A model generated the notes under the pieces. That model saw nothing but the letters and a program-made list of their open reading frames with translations, was not told where the DNA came from and made no database searches. From Semisulcospira habei (lineage: Eukaryota > Mollusca > Gastropoda > Semisulcospiridae), in the NCBI GenBank assembly GCA_036245525.1, contig BTPG01000005.1, positions 180,225,198-180,289,197 on the forward strand: DNA of 64,000 nt. Direction: 5' to 3'. A program made the position numbers and the translations under genes. This document shows positions 50,201 to 60,865 of this stretch, in pieces (the stretch's first letter is position 1; each line of letters opens with the position of its first letter).

Positions 50201-53200
50201 GTATGGGCTCACGGCGGCTGGTGGGTTGGGACGGGGAACACTTTCAACGGCACACAGCTGGCGGCCCGAGGGGTGGTGGTTGTCACCATCAACTTCAGAC
50301 TCAGCACGCTAGGTAAGTCAGCAGCAGATGTTGTTGTTGTTTTACGTGTTTGCAGTTTTTGCTGAAGATAACGTTGCGTGGGACAAGCAATAAGTGACAC
50401 TGGTTGTTTCCCTCGATTCGCTGCGCTGATCAACGCAGCGAATCGAGGGAGACAACCAGTGTGGCAACATGTTTCAGGAGTAGACGAGTTACCTGTGAAG
50501 TCAGTGAAACTGAAAGGGCAACGGGGAACTGAGGGGGGTGTAAGTGATATAGTCCAATGTTTTGTTTGGGAAATCTTTGCATCCAAAACATTGAGCACAC
50601 AGACGGAACCGTACTTTCCACACACACAAAATGAACGGCAGGGACGGGGGAGGGGGTCTGCCCCTGCCTTTAACTCGCGCAGTGTCTAGAAAATTGAAAC
50701 CCATCCAACTGCAAGAGGTACAGATCCTCATGAGCCCCCGCAGTTGCGTGGGCTCATGAGGATCTATGCCTCTTGCTGACACCACTTTAAAGCCATGTTT
50801 CTGGGACAGCTAAGGATTTTTCTTTTAATTGAATTAACGACGACTGCAGGAAAACAGTCTGCGTCAGCTGGCCGCACTGCCGAATGGAATACAAATGGCA
50901 CCCGAATACAAAACCACAGAATAAGTCTAAACGATCGAGTCATAATAAACCACCACCACCCTATCCCACCTCCCCCTCCACCTCCCCCGAAAATTCAAAC
51001 AAAGTCAAAAACAGTTGACAGCATCAAAATCAACAAAATATTTCCTCGCAGGCTTCCTGAGCACGGAAGATGGCGCCAGCCCCGGAAACTACGGATTGTG
51101 GGACATGATCCGGGCACTTGAGTGGGTCAGGGACTCCATCTCCGCCTTCAACGGCGATCCCAGTGACGTCACCATCTTCGGCGAAAGTGCAGGGAGTGTC
51201 CTCACATCACTACTGGTGAACTCCCACGCGGCCAGAGGTGAGTGTAACCCCTTTACTGCCGGCACATGGCAATAATTCATCTCCCAGTTGTGAAAGGAGT
51301 AGACCCTCTTGAACTCCCGCAGTCGCGGGGACTCATATGGAGCTATGCCGCACGCTGGTCCTATTTAAAGCCCTGTTCGTCTTTTTGATGGAGGTCGACC
51401 TGAGATTTTCTGAGAGATGATATTCAGTTGTACATACATGAAGCATTCAAGGTCGAAATGAACGTTTCCTCTGAAGACTCCATAATACAGTTCCTGAGAC
51501 ATCTACCATTATAGTTCAAGTGTTGTGCCATGCTGGCATATGTCTATTACTATTATGTATATGATAGTCGTGTTCATTACCTGTGTATTTTTCTGTGGGC
51601 TGGCGATTGGGTGCCTGATAAGAGGGGGCAAGGGATCTAACTGTTTGTATATCCAGCGCTGAGTAATTCCCCTTGGTATGTGTTTTACTATTATAGTAAT
51701 AGAGTTATGGACTAGGCTATGATTATTGTGATTTTTTTTGACTGCATGCCAGTTCCACCAGCCCAATACTTTAACCCCTTCGTTGACGAGAAAAATTGAA
51801 CTATCCATATGCAAGAGGCATAGATCCTCATGTGCCCCCGCAATTGCGGGGGCACGAGGATCTACGCCTCTTGCCCACACCGCTTTGTTACCATAGTTTT
51901 TTAGACGGCTAGGGTTGTTTCGCGCTGAATGAATAACAATGTCATAAACACAACCTGCGACAAGTGGCAGTGGTGGGGTTCAGGCTTAGTTTATTTGACT
52001 GATTCGTGCCTTTTCTGCAGGGCTGTTCCACAAGGCCATAATGCAGAGTGGATGCTCACTGTCGTCCTACGCCTTGGGACATCCGCGACTCGACCCCAAA
52101 CCCAAGGAACAGGCCAGGTACACCGGCACTTCCATCCCTGTCCACAGACAAGGAAGCGAGGGCATATTATCATTGCTTGCTTGCTTGCTTGCTTGAGCAG
52201 AACAGAACAGCGGAGTAGAGCACAGCTAAGTTGAGCTGGTGGTTTATTGAGTTGAGCTGGTGGTTTATTGAGTTGAGCTGGTGGTTTATTGAGTTGAGCT
52301 GGTGGAGCTGGTGGTTTATTGAGTTGAGCTGGTGGAGCTGGTGGTTTATTGAGTTGAGCTGGTGGTTTATTGAGTTGAGCTGGTTGAGTTAAGTTAACTC
52401 ATTCAGCCCGACGCACGTATTTCCCAAATTTTGGAGGCGTCATCTAACGATTATAAACCTGTTGCAGGAGATGGATCGACCATGATAATTCAAGGGTAGT
52501 GCCAGATTAGCTTGGCGCCGACAGGCGCCAAGCTAATCTGGCACTACCCTCGAATTATCATGGTCGACCTATCTCCAGCTGTAGTGCGTCAGGGCTGAAT
52601 GAGTTAAGTGAGTGGTAGATCGATCAATCTATGCATACAACCATGCCTATATACGTCCATCCATCCATCCATCCACCTATCCATCTATCCATCCACCCAT
52701 CCATCCATGCATCCATCCATCCATCCACCTATTCAATATATAATATTTTTTGTTAAGGAAGCTGGCAGAGATTCTAGGCTGTGATATTAAAGAGTCTGAC
52801 CGGATGGTGGCCTGTCTAAGAACAAAAGACGCCATGGCGATAGTGAACGCTACTGACCAAATAAGGGTGAGCAAATTAAACACACAAATGCGCATGGATT
52901 TGCTGTGAATTCGCCGCTGACAGCATCTTCTGCTTTAACAGCGTTAAGGCCCAACAATCAATCAGTCAATCAACAAACAAACAACGAGACAATACAAAAC
53001 AACAACAAAAAGCAGTAAGTCAATTATTGTCAACAGCGAGAAGTTGATTGTATTAAAATGAAAATCCTGCCGTTTCACAGACGTAAACTTAAATCTTTTT
53101 GTCGGGGCAGTCTTTTTCTGGTAAGTTTTAATGTGGACCATTTGTCTCCGAAAGAGAAAGTAGCATCCCTGCACATTTTACTAGTACATAAAAGAACCAT

Positions 53201-56200
53201 TCAACCACAAAACTGTATGCTGCTCCGTATGGTCCAAACTCGCTGGTCAGAACACAAGTAATGAACTGGCCTCAGTTGCATAAGTGAGATTAAATCCTGT
53301 GCAACAAGCCACTAAGCAAGGTGCTCCGCTATAGCAAGGGTGAGTGTTGCGGCGCAATAGCGGGGTTAGCGACGTGGCGCTATAGCGGTGTGTGTGTTGT
53401 GTTGCTATAGCGGGGTGAGTGTTGTGGCGCTATAGCGAGGTGAGAGTCGCCGTGGCGCTATAGCGGGGTGAGGGTGAGTGTCGTGGCGCTATAGCGGGGT
53501 GAGTGTCGTGGTGCTATAGCGGGGTGAGTGTTGTGGCGCCATAGCGGAGCACCGGCCTTGCTTAGTGGCTTGCACAGGATTCCAGGTCGCTCATGCAACT
53601 GGCCCTTATTATTTGTTTCTACTTTACAGAGCGCAAAGGAGTTTTCAGTACCTTTTAGACCTGTGGCAGAGACATCGTTTGGCCAATACGGCATCTTTTC
53701 CGCCGTGCCTATGGCCATTATGCAGGACGGGTTTTTCTCTAATGTGTCTACGATACGGGGCTTCACGAAATCCGAAAGCGCAGGCTCTGTGGCTTTTAGA
53801 GGTATGCGTTTGTGTGCATCTTTTCATGCATAAACATGTATTTAATTTTTCCATCTTGAAGTTTCAACACATAATAAAAGCACATTATTGTAGATATCTT
53901 CATAAAAGAACTGTCTCAAAGAATCGCAGGCCCACCACCAGCCGCAAGAACAAGGAGAATGAGAACAGCCAGAGGCATAGATCCTTATGAGTCTCTGGTG
54001 ACTGCAGGGAGGCATGAAAAACGGTAAACGTTTAGGCCTTAACGTCTTCTGTCCACCACGAAGGTGATTTCAAAGATTGGGCACCGAAAAGAGGTCTGCA
54101 TAAATTTTGACCTAAGCTGGGTTCGAACCAGGGGACCTTTTGGATGAGAGTCGAGCGCTCTACCACCGAGCCACCCAGCTGTCCACAGGAAGCCATGAGG
54201 TTCATTTTTCTTGCCGTTCTGTTGTGTTCAGACAATAACCCCTCGCAAAGTCTATATTTTTCACTTTCGTGGTACTCACGGATCTATTACTGGCTTAGGA
54301 CCCCGGGGTTAAATATCTGCTGTATCTCTGCTCTTCCACCCCCCACCTCACCCCACTCCCATCCCGACTCCACCCCACCCCCACCCCCTCTCCTCTCTGT
54401 CGTTTTGATTTTCTTTGGGGTTAATCCTCCGATCTGTGTCAGTTCCTCCTATTTTATTCAGACCAAGGGAATGACGGACTTACCATGGAGGAATTCACAA
54501 ATCTAACTCACGACCTGGTGCAGGAGTTTGCTCAGTCCACCATACACGTGGATCTGGCAGAAATTGAGAGGCAAGTCATACACGCTTACGTCTCTCAACC
54601 ACGTATCACCGACCCCTACGATCTGCGGGCTGCGTATTTACAGGTAATACGACAAACAAACAAAAATCAGTGCAGTAAGCATAAGATTAAGATCCACTGA
54701 CCGACATCGGCCGCAGGTGGCTCGCGCACGTCAGTGCGCGAGCCATCTGCGGCCAATGTCGGCCCGTGGACCTATATCACACTAGTCCTACATTAAAATT
54801 GTGCATACACAGTCGTAGACTGAACGCGGATTACGGCCACCCCAATAGACGATTGCCGGAAATCAGAAGTAGGTCAAAATTGCACGTGTCTCGGCGAAAA
54901 CAGTGAATTAATAGCCAGGACAAACATACGATATCGCACGTTCGTCCTGGCTTTTAATCCACTGTTTTTCTCGGAACACGTGCAATTTGGACCTACAGTC
55001 GTTAGCTGTGAGATCCAGTACACATTCAATAATAATTATCGGTGATTCGAAAAATTGACGCAACATTTTCTGACGACGTTTTCAGATGCTCGATGACTAT
55101 GACATGATAGCACCGACAATTCACGAGCTTCAGCTAGTGACCCAGTTCCCTGTGAGACCCCAGTATCTCTATCGCTTCTCCTACAGGTCACCAAAATCCT
55201 TCACACCGTCTTGGGCAGGTACACGAAGCATGAGTTATTCGCTGCTTCTCACGTCAGTGATCGTGAAGTAAATCTTCTGAGGCGTCAATTAGTAAAAGGC
55301 CTATAAGCGTTCTGAATGGAAAGGCCAGCAGGTCAGCAAGAGGCACAGATGTTCATGGGCCCCGGCGACTGCGGGGGGCCCATGAGGATCAATGTCTCCT
55401 GCAGCTGGGTGGTATTCGTCATCTTCCGGTAGTGACGGGGTTTAAAAAGCATTACAGGATCCATAGTAATTATCGGTGTCTAGAACTACTTGTGGCTAAT
55501 TGTAAATTCTGCGTGCGAGACACAGATCGAGAGAGAAATGCAAACGTCTAGAGTAGGGCTATCCGTCCGTCCGTCCGTCCGTCCGTCCATCCATCCATTC
55601 ATCCGTCCATTCATCCATCCATCCATCCATCCACCCACCCATTCACCCACCCGTCCGTCCGTCCGCCCGCCCGCCCGTCCGCCCGTCCGCCCGCCCGTCC
55701 GTCCGCCCGTCCGTCCGCCCGTCCGTCCGTTCGTACATCCGCCCGTACATCCGCCCGTACATCCGCCCGTACGTCCGCCCGTACGTCCGCCCGTACGTCC
55801 GCCCGTACATCCGCCCGTACGTCCGCCCGTACGTCCGCCCGTACGTCCGTCCGTCCGTCCGTCCGTCCATCCACCCATCCATCCACCCAATCATTCACCC
55901 ATCCATCTACCACTGACCATCTACATCCATCCGTCCATCCATCCATCCGTCCATCCATCCGTCCATTCATCCATCCACCCCTACATCCACCCATACATCC
56001 ACCCATACATCCACCCATACATCCATCCATCCATTCACCCATCCACCTACCACTGACCATCTACATCCATCCGTCCGTCCGTCCATACATCCATCCATCC
56101 ATCCATCCATACATCCATCCATCCATTCACCCATATATCCATTCATTCATTCACCCATCCACCTACCACTGACCATCTACATCCATCCATCCGTCCGTCC

Positions 56201-57658
56201 GTCCGTTCATCCATCCATCTGCATTTGCGATAATAAATTACAAATAGTTCAAGGGCACTGTCAGATTAGCCTGAGAAGGTGCAAAGCTAATCAGACACTA
56301 CCCATGAGCCACCGTGGTGGACACAGCTCCTGTGTTAGCGTCAATGGTGAACTTGTTACCACCTCACTCAGGCATGCACGTGTGTTTCAGTCGCATGGCG
56401 TGCCACTCGTTATCCTCTTCACTACTCGCGACAAAGTGAACACAATCCAACTGCAAGAGACATAGATCCTCATGAGCCCCCAATTCGCGGGGGCTCATGA
56501 GGATGTATGCCTCTTGCTGAGACAAGTTTGTATCTATGTTCTTTGTAACGCTTGGTCTCTCTGGCACTGACTTACCCCATTCAGCCCTGACGCCCTACAG
56601 CAGGAGATGGGTCAACCATGATAATTCAAGGGTAGTGCCAGATTAGCTTGGCGCCTGTCGGCGCCAAGCTAATCTGGCGCTGCCCTTGAATTATCATGGT
56701 CCATCCATCTCCTGCAACTGGTGCATAGTCGTTAGATGACGCCTCCAAGATTTGGGAAATACGGCCGTCGGGCTGAATGAGCTAACAAAAATGTCAGAAA
56801 CACTATAAGCGTACACTGGCAGTGAAAGAGACGAGCTAATCAGACTCTATCCTTGGATTATCGTGGTCAATAAGCGCAATGTTAACCCATAACTTTGACA
56901 TTCACGGTGTCCTCCAGGTGCACAGCATGCGGAGGATGTCCTGTACGTATTCGGAGCGCCGGTGGAAAACAAAACTATTGAAACCTTACAGTTCGTCTCC
57001 GGCTGAACGGAAGAGGACGCACACGTATCAGAAAATGTCATGACGCTGTGGACGAACTTCGCCAAATATGGGTGAGGTGTATTCTAAACCATTTAGCCTC
57101 AAAGCCGTGCAGTAGAACAGGGATTGACCGTGAGAGTTCAAGGGTTGTGCCAGATAAGCCGGGGCGCCTCTAGGCGCCAATCTAATATGGCACCACCCTT
57201 GAACTATTGTAGTCGACCCATTTACTAACTTGGTACATAATCCTTAGAGAAGAGCATATTAGCAGTTTGGCCTGATGGTTCAAGGTGTTACATTTCTTTC
57301 ACCCTTTGGCTGACGGTAGTGTGTTTGGCCTAGTTGATTCCTACAGTAATCACCTCGACCAAATACAAAACCGACAGCCAAAGGGTTAAATATAGAGTTC
57401 CTTGAGTTCGACGTTTCTAAATTTGTGTCAGAACTGAACTTGGACCACATTTTCCAACGTTGCAGTGATCCAACTCCTGACGGCCTTGACGGGGTGAGGT
57501 GGTTGCCATGGACGCAGGCCGCGCCGACTTTCCTTGACCTTGACTTGCCTTTGGCGGTGCGCGACACGCAGGAGGTCATCACCCCAAAAGTCCGCTTCTG
57601 GATCGACACGATTCCCAAGATTCTGGGGGAAAACAACCCAGCTACCCTCGTCGGTTGA
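47280..57658 (+). CDS. Type-B carboxylesterase/cholinesterase-like protein, 11 exons
   Basis: Exons: 47280-47463, 48913-49082, 50168-50312, 51052-51237, 52021-52117, 52758-52866, 53630-53801, 54462-54643, 55086-55218, 56918-57071, 57466-57658. All joins keep frame and use GT/AG; total 574 codons, a normal size for the alpha/beta-hydrolase esterases. A signal peptide ([14 protein letters not shown]) predicts secretion. Motifs: [21 protein letters not shown], oxyanion hole HGGWW (usual HGGG altered), nucleophile FGESAGS (exon 4), acidic member KSESAG (exon 7), catalytic His in [13 protein letters not shown] (exon 10). These enzymes hydrolyse carboxylic esters; I cannot tell acetylcholinesterase from a detoxifying esterase. 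One defect: an in-frame TGA at 57,004-57,006 (after FVSG), where the codon pattern suggests an aromatic residue. It removes the last 90 residues but leaves the triad. Introns are full of MITEs and SINEs. Confidence 0.9.
47784..47910. mobile_element. TTAA-B palindrome, divergent arms
   Basis: Both arms carry three unique changes (CGAGAGTGGTTCC/GGAACCACTCTCG). Right end CAGTGTGTTAA. In esterase intron 1. Confidence 0.8.
48138..48212. repeat. Unassigned palindrome (AAAACCTTATCCT)
   Basis: TTTAAAACCTTATCCTGCTC and GTAGGATAAGGTTTTAAAAC around GCTTTCGCTC; no TTAA-family ends. Confidence 0.6.
48343..48562 (-). mobile_element. SINE-1, headless copy
   Basis: Minus-strand element whose 3' end is at the left (GGTTAGTTCGGGGTTTAACG). 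Body shared with the next copy (ACGGGCGGGTTATGGGGGAC, GAGTACGACCTGAACACTGA), but ending at CCCCTGGATGAGTCGTCTAA without the tRNA-like head. Confidence 0.75.
48565..48876 (-). mobile_element. SINE-1, full length with tRNA-like head
   Basis: Read on the minus strand it starts with a tRNA-like region: A box TAGCTCAGGCGGTTAAA, a long middle, B box GGTTCGAATCC. The SINE body follows, then the tail GTTAAACCCGAACTAACCAA with CCAA repeats. Promoter boxes imply RNA polymerase III transcription. Head-to-tail with the headless copy, inside esterase intron 1. Confidence 0.8.
49113..49330. mobile_element. TTAA-C palindromic MITE
   Basis: Right end GTTGCAGGGAAGGGGTTAA; left end AATAAGCCATTTGACTGC. In esterase intron 2, about 30 bases past the exon. 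Confidence 0.75.
49390..49604. mobile_element. TTAA-A palindromic MITE
   Basis: Right TTAA intact, left GTAAACCCATTCAGCC. Tip GGCGCG-tttc-GGCGCC. Confidence 0.85.
50396..50463. mobile_element. Perfect palindrome CACTGGTTGTTTCCCTCGATT
   Basis: GACACTGGTTGTTTCCCTCG-ATTCGCTGCG-CTGATCAA-CGCAGCGAAT-CGAGGGAGACAACCAGTGTG: arms of about 31 bases with one mismatch. A half-copy (GGTTGTCTCCTTCGATTCGC) is at 18,735. In esterase intron 3. Confidence 0.75.
50703..50795. mobile_element. TTAA-C hairpin
   Basis: CTGCAAGAGGTACAGATCCT to GAGGATCTATGCCTCTTGCT; tip CCCCGCAGTTGCGTGGG. Confidence 0.7.
51244..51360. mobile_element. TTAA-C MITE at an esterase splice donor
   Basis: Starts GTAACCCCTTTACTGCC at donor position +7 of exon 4 (GAG|GTGAGTGTAACCCC). 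The hairpin is partly eroded. Confidence 0.6.
51772..51950. mobile_element. TTAA-C palindromic MITE
   Basis: TTAACCCCTTCGTTGACGAG. Both arms share a G-to-T/A-type change (TGTGCCCCCGC/GCGGGGGCACG). Confidence 0.7.
52225..52393. repeat. 21-bp minisatellite (GAGTTGAGCTGGTGGTTTATT)
   Basis: About seven units, two of them with an extra GGAGCTGGT insertion, in esterase intron 5. Confidence 0.9.
52394..52607. mobile_element. TTAA-A palindromic MITE, reversed
   Basis: TTAA at both ends; tip GGCGCC-gaca-GGCGCC. Directly follows the minisatellite. Confidence 0.9.
52655..52735. repeat. (CCAT)n microsatellite
   Basis: About twenty CATC/CCAT units, ending some 20 bases before esterase exon 6. Confidence 0.9.
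53296..53585. mobile_element. Family H palindrome containing a minisatellite
   Basis: Outer arms CCTGTGCAACAAGCCACTAA and TTAGTGGCTTGCACAGGATT. The interior is about nine units of GGCGCTATAGCGGGGTGAGT-type repeats, each with a small GCTATAGCG palindrome. The 15.8-kb copy has two such motifs only. Confidence 0.75.
53965..54020. mobile_element. TTAA-C relic
   Basis: CAGAGGCATAGATCCTTATG, GTGACTGCAGGGAGGCATG; the remainder is replaced by SINE-2. Confidence 0.45.
54036..54184 (-). mobile_element. SINE-2 with tRNA-like head
   Basis: Minus strand: A box GTGGCTCGGTGGTAGAGCG, a degenerate anticodon arm, B box GGTTCGAACCC, then CTCTTTTCGGTGCCCAATCT and a tail ending AGACGTTAAGGCC. The anticodon stem does not pair well, so it is a SINE head, not a tRNA gene. 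A plus-strand fragment of the body is at 48,285-48,312. Confidence 0.65.
54691..54772. mobile_element. Family G palindrome, best copy
   Basis: CCGACATCGGCCGCAGGTGG-CTCGCGCACG-tc-agTGCGCGAG-CCATCTGCGGCCAATGTCGG; arms of about 38 bases. Confidence 0.75.
54866..55000. mobile_element. Family I palindrome
   Basis: AGTAGGTCAAAATTGCACGT pairs with ACGTGCAATTTGGACCTACA; inner AGCCAGGACAAACATACG and CGCACGTTCGTCCTGGCT. Confidence 0.75.
55335..55443. mobile_element. TTAA-C MITE, right half
   Basis: Both arms carry GGGCCC (CATGGGCCCC/GGGGCCCATG) instead of GAGCCC. Right end GTAGTGACGGGGTTTA. Confidence 0.7.
55558..56222. repeat. (CCRT/CCGT/CCCG)n tetranucleotide array
   Basis: About 660 bases of CCGT, CCAT and CCGCCCGT tetramers in esterase intron 9. 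A unit containing CACTGACCATCTACATCCAT recurs at 55,909, 56,051 and 56,167. Codons run open in several frames only because the period lacks stops. Confidence 0.95.
56240..56340. mobile_element. TTAA-A relic
   Basis: TAGTTCAAGGGCACTGTCAG and CTAATCAGACACTACCCATG with a broken tip. Confidence 0.5.
56410..56571. mobile_element. TTAA-C palindromic MITE
   Basis: CTCTTCACTACTCGCGACAA, hairpin at 56,452-56,520; directly followed by a family-A copy. Confidence 0.7.
56572..56785. mobile_element. TTAA-A palindromic MITE
   Basis: Left TTAC, right CTAA (both decayed by one base); hairpin tip GGCGCC-tgtc-GGCGCC. Confidence 0.85.
57084..57292. mobile_element. TTAA-A/B hybrid palindrome
   Basis: TAAACCATTTAGCCTCAAAG on the left, GATGGTTCAAGGTGTTA on the right, hairpin tip GGCGCC-tcta-GGCGCC. 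Thirteen bases from the exon-10 donor. Confidence 0.7.
57297..57388. mobile_element. TTAA-D palindromic MITE
   Basis: CACCCTTTGGCTGACGGTAG on the left, CCGACAGCCAAAGGGTTAA on the right. Confidence 0.8.
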
Positions 57659-57763
57659 TCCCACCTATCTAAGGAGCAAACTTAGCACCTTCAGTCTGAA
57701 ATCTCCTTGCGTGTACAACGACAGGCAGTACTACTCGCAATGCCGGGTACTGCATGCACAAGG

Positions 57764-57945
57764 GGTTAAGACACCCCAGCGGGAGATGGCTCGACAATGA
57801 TACTTCAAGGGTAGTGCCAGATTCGCGTGACGCCTTCCTATGGCACTACCCTTGTACTATCATGCCCGAACTGTCACTTACAGCTGATGCATTATACTGC
57901 CTTAGAAGACGCCTTTCAAGATTACAGTTCATAGTCAATGAGTTT
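57764..57945. mobile_element. TTAA-A relic in the esterase 3' flank
   Basis: TTAAGACACCCCAGCGGGAG, TTCAAGGGTAGTGCCAGATT and GGCACTACCCTTGTACTATC; the tip is lost. Could lie in the 3' UTR of the complete esterase gene. Confidence 0.6.
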
Positions 57946-57989
57946 TAAAAATAAAGTGTCATTTTAAACAGTGTGTTCAGAATCATTTA

Positions 57990-58060
57990 GTAATAATAAT
58001 AATAATTATATTTATAAAGCGCAAACGCCCTGCAGTGCGCAGTGCATTTTCGTCTCTTTA
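57990..58060. repeat. (AAT)n with LINE-tail-like TTTATAAAGCGC
   Basis: AATAATAATAATAATTATAT, then TTATAAAGCGCAAACGCC, like the 3' tails of the L2-type copies here. Confidence 0.5.
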
Positions 58061-58329
58061 CCCTTTCGTATGCGTCTAAATGATGCAACACAGAAAAGAT
58101 CAGACATTTTTAAACCGAACAAGGAACTAAGATTGATTACACACACGACAGAAACATAATTTTGTTTTACCAGTTTATAATACTAAATGTCTAACCATTT
58201 GTCGGCACACGAAATGGCGGCGGGGAAGAACTATCAACAAAAATAATGAATGTAAATAAGTGTTCCGAGTTTCTCTCACGCGAACGAACCCGCTTTGGCT
58301 CAGAAACAACTGACAAGTCCTGTGCAAGT

Positions 58330-58533
58330 CGCCAGCGGACGCAGACTGTGTTTTTGAAATCATTGTCAAACTCAACGTCAAAGATACGCTGCCGTCAAAG
58401 GAACATGGATACAAATTGGTTTCAGCAAGAGGCATAGATCCTCATGAGCCCCCGCAACTGCTGGGGCCCATGAGGATCTATGTCTCTTGCAGGTGGATCG
58501 TTTTCGCCTTTTTCCCGGCAGGAAAGGGGTTAA
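58330..58533. mobile_element. TTAA-C palindromic MITE
   Basis: Right end CCCGGCAGGAAAGGGGTTAA. Hairpin 58,425-58,490 with GGGGCCCATG on one arm only, so this copy's arms differ. Confidence 0.7.
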
Positions 58534-58699
58534 TAAACACAGTAAGTAACCAAATAAACGAAGCAATGGCACAACACATTGCATAAATCAACACGCAAGA
58601 AAAAGTCTTCTCTGGTCAATGGTGTGCCTAACTAATAAATGCACATACGTGGCTGATGAAGTCAACATTCAAGACATGTCGCATAATTAACAGTTAACT

Positions 58700-58825
58700 G
58701 CTTTTAGCTACCCTCCACCCCCCAACCCCCTCTCCCCACCCCCACCCCCATCGCCGGCCCCCCTCCCGTCCCCACCCTCCACCCACCACTCTCCTCACCC
58801 ACCATCCACCCCAACCACTCTTGAG
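58700..58825. repeat. C-rich (CCCCAC)-type tract
   Basis: Irregular CCCCACCCCCACCCCCAT repeats; no other feature between 58,540 and 59,018. Confidence 0.7.
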
Positions 58826-59018
58826 GAACCTTGTGTATTCCCGGTAAAGCTGAGATCTCCATAAAAAAAAAAATAAAACTACGGTGCTTAGAAGAGGAAT
58901 AAAAGTGCGTAGATTCCCTTCATTTAGGTCAGTACCTGATTAGGGACAGTAAAGATAAGTTCACCTTTGTTAGGCTGTTGTATTTGTTTGGTGCGACATG
59001 CGGTCAAATGGTTTTGAC

Positions 59019-59248
59019 CCCTTAACTGCCGGGGCAAAGGAGAACGCTACCCAACTGCAAGAGACATAAATCCTCATGAGCCCCCGCAGTCGCGGGGGCT
59101 CATAAGGATTTATGTCTCTTGCTAGTTATATGCTCTTTGTATCTGTTTTTGGTCCCATTTCATTTCAGTTCTTAATGAGAATGCCGGATGGTATGCAGTG
59201 TTTCCAGGCGCTCGCGAAGTCCGTTATCACTGGCAGCGAAGGGGTTAA
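59019..59248. mobile_element. TTAA-C MITE, long subtype
   Basis: CCCCTTAACTGCCGGGGCAA on the left, CACTGGCAGCGAAGGGGTTAA on the right. Confidence 0.8.
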
Positions 59249-59984
59249 TGATAAGATTTTTTTTTAAACGCAATTCACAGTGACTGTCAGTCTGTTCCAT
59301 AAACTGTCTGCCCTATGAAGGCAAAAAAAAGTAAGTACATTTTTGTTAAAGCTACATTTTTATTGTGTTACAATGAAAATCTGACTTTTTACAAAAATAG
59401 ACTGTCTTTTGCCTTCACATGGGCAAATTGCTTGTCGGGTGATAATGACACTTTTTTTTTTCTTAGGCGTCAAAAAAAAAAAACTGCTTACTATAACCAC
59501 TGAGTCTGGGATGCCAGGACAGAGGTAGAAGGTAAAAACACACACACACACCAAAGAAACCGAGAAAGAAGAAGGATGCTGCTGTGTTTATGGATGTTTT
59601 GCCTAGCGGTGACCAGTGTGAGCGGTCAGTCCAATGTGACCGGTCACTCCGTGGTCAACACCAACCACGGACAACTCCGGGGATTCAGGACTTCAATGGG
59701 AGACGACTCCTACGTCGACACCTTCCTGAAGGTCCCGTATGCGCGGCCTCCCACAGGTACACGAAATAAACTTGACTGAGTAAACGCTTTAGAGCTTCAA
59801 GACTTCAATCGTTGTATCGTTACAGGAACATTCACATTACAAATGACTTCAGACGCTAAACTGTTTATTTTTTTCGACTGGAAAATGACAGACAGAAGAA
59901 CAGATCACAATAAGTGCATTTGGGAATTTTCAAGCTGAATTCGTTTTTATCGCGCAGACTTTAAGCCGATTTCTCCTTTGTACA

Positions 59985-60218
59985 ATGTGTTAACACCTTA
60001 ACGGCCGCGGCAGGCGAACGCTTTCCAGCTGCAAGAGAAATAAATCATCATGAGCCCCCGCCGAATTGCGGGGGCTCATGAGGCTATATGTCTCTTGTTA
60101 GTCCTATGATATTTATGTCAATTTTTAGTCTCATTTACATCTGTCTCTTCATGCGAATGTCGGTTAGCGTGCAGTGGTTTTAGACGCGCAATTCATGATC
60201 ACTGGCAACGAAGGCGTT
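59985..60218. mobile_element. TTAA-C MITE, long subtype
   Basis: TTAACACCTTAACGGCCGCG on the left, CACTGGCAACGAAGGCGTTAA on the right; in intron 1 of the second esterase. Confidence 0.75.
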
Positions 60219-60287
60219 AATCGTGTTGTAGCGAATTGTACAAGTGAGAAATCAACTCAGAGTGAGTGGTTTTACGTATGCTATGAG

Positions 60288-60392
60288 GCTAACGAGCAAA
60301 GGAAATCGACTTTTGGGGAAATCATCGAAAACACTAAAGTGTCTCCGATGACTCAAAAAATGTCGCATTTCTTTTGCTCGTCAGTATATAAT
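60288..60392. mobile_element. Family F palindrome
   Basis: ACGAGCAAAGGAAATCGACT and GTCGCATTTCTTTTGCTCGT; inner GTGTCTCCGATGACTC. Ends AGTATATA. Confidence 0.75.
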
Positions 60393-60865
60393 GGATAAAT
60401 GATGCTGGTCTATAAATTTGGACCAGACGAGCTCTAGGTACCAAACTATTCTTGCACCACCTTTCAAGGTCAACTGTCATGGTCGATCTATGCCTGAACG
60501 TTGTTCGTAGTCTGCAGAGAACAGCCTCCAAACTGAGAAGTTTTGACCGTGTGACTCAAAGCGCTCACCACCATTGTGACAGGTGACCTGAGATTCCGCC
60601 GCCCTGTACCTCCAGAATCGTGGGAAGGTGTGCGGGATGCTACACAGTACGGACCGCAGTGCCCACAGGGACAATGGTTCCGACAGATACCACTGGTCAA
60701 AACGTTTCACACAGCGAAGACTGCCTCTATCTCAACGTTTACACTCCTAGGGTAAGGCCTGGCCAGAAATGCAAGCATGCATTCGTTGCTGACAACACTG
60801 GTTGCAAGATATGTGGTGTCCTACAGCCAGTATGTCCATGTGTTGTTGTTGTTGTTGTTGTTTGT

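Noticed and set aside
50209..50625. 138-residue minus-strand frame
   Set aside because: Antisense of esterase exon 3 plus a palindrome; not coding.
54110..54184. tRNA gene on the minus strand
   Set aside because: A and B boxes are good, but the anticodon stem does not pair and a SINE body follows; it is a SINE head. The same applies to 48,780-48,876.
55486..56060. Long open frames of Pro/His/Arg or Gly/Arg/Asp on both strands
   Set aside because: Produced by the CCGT/CCAT tetranucleotide array inside an esterase intron; no splice context.
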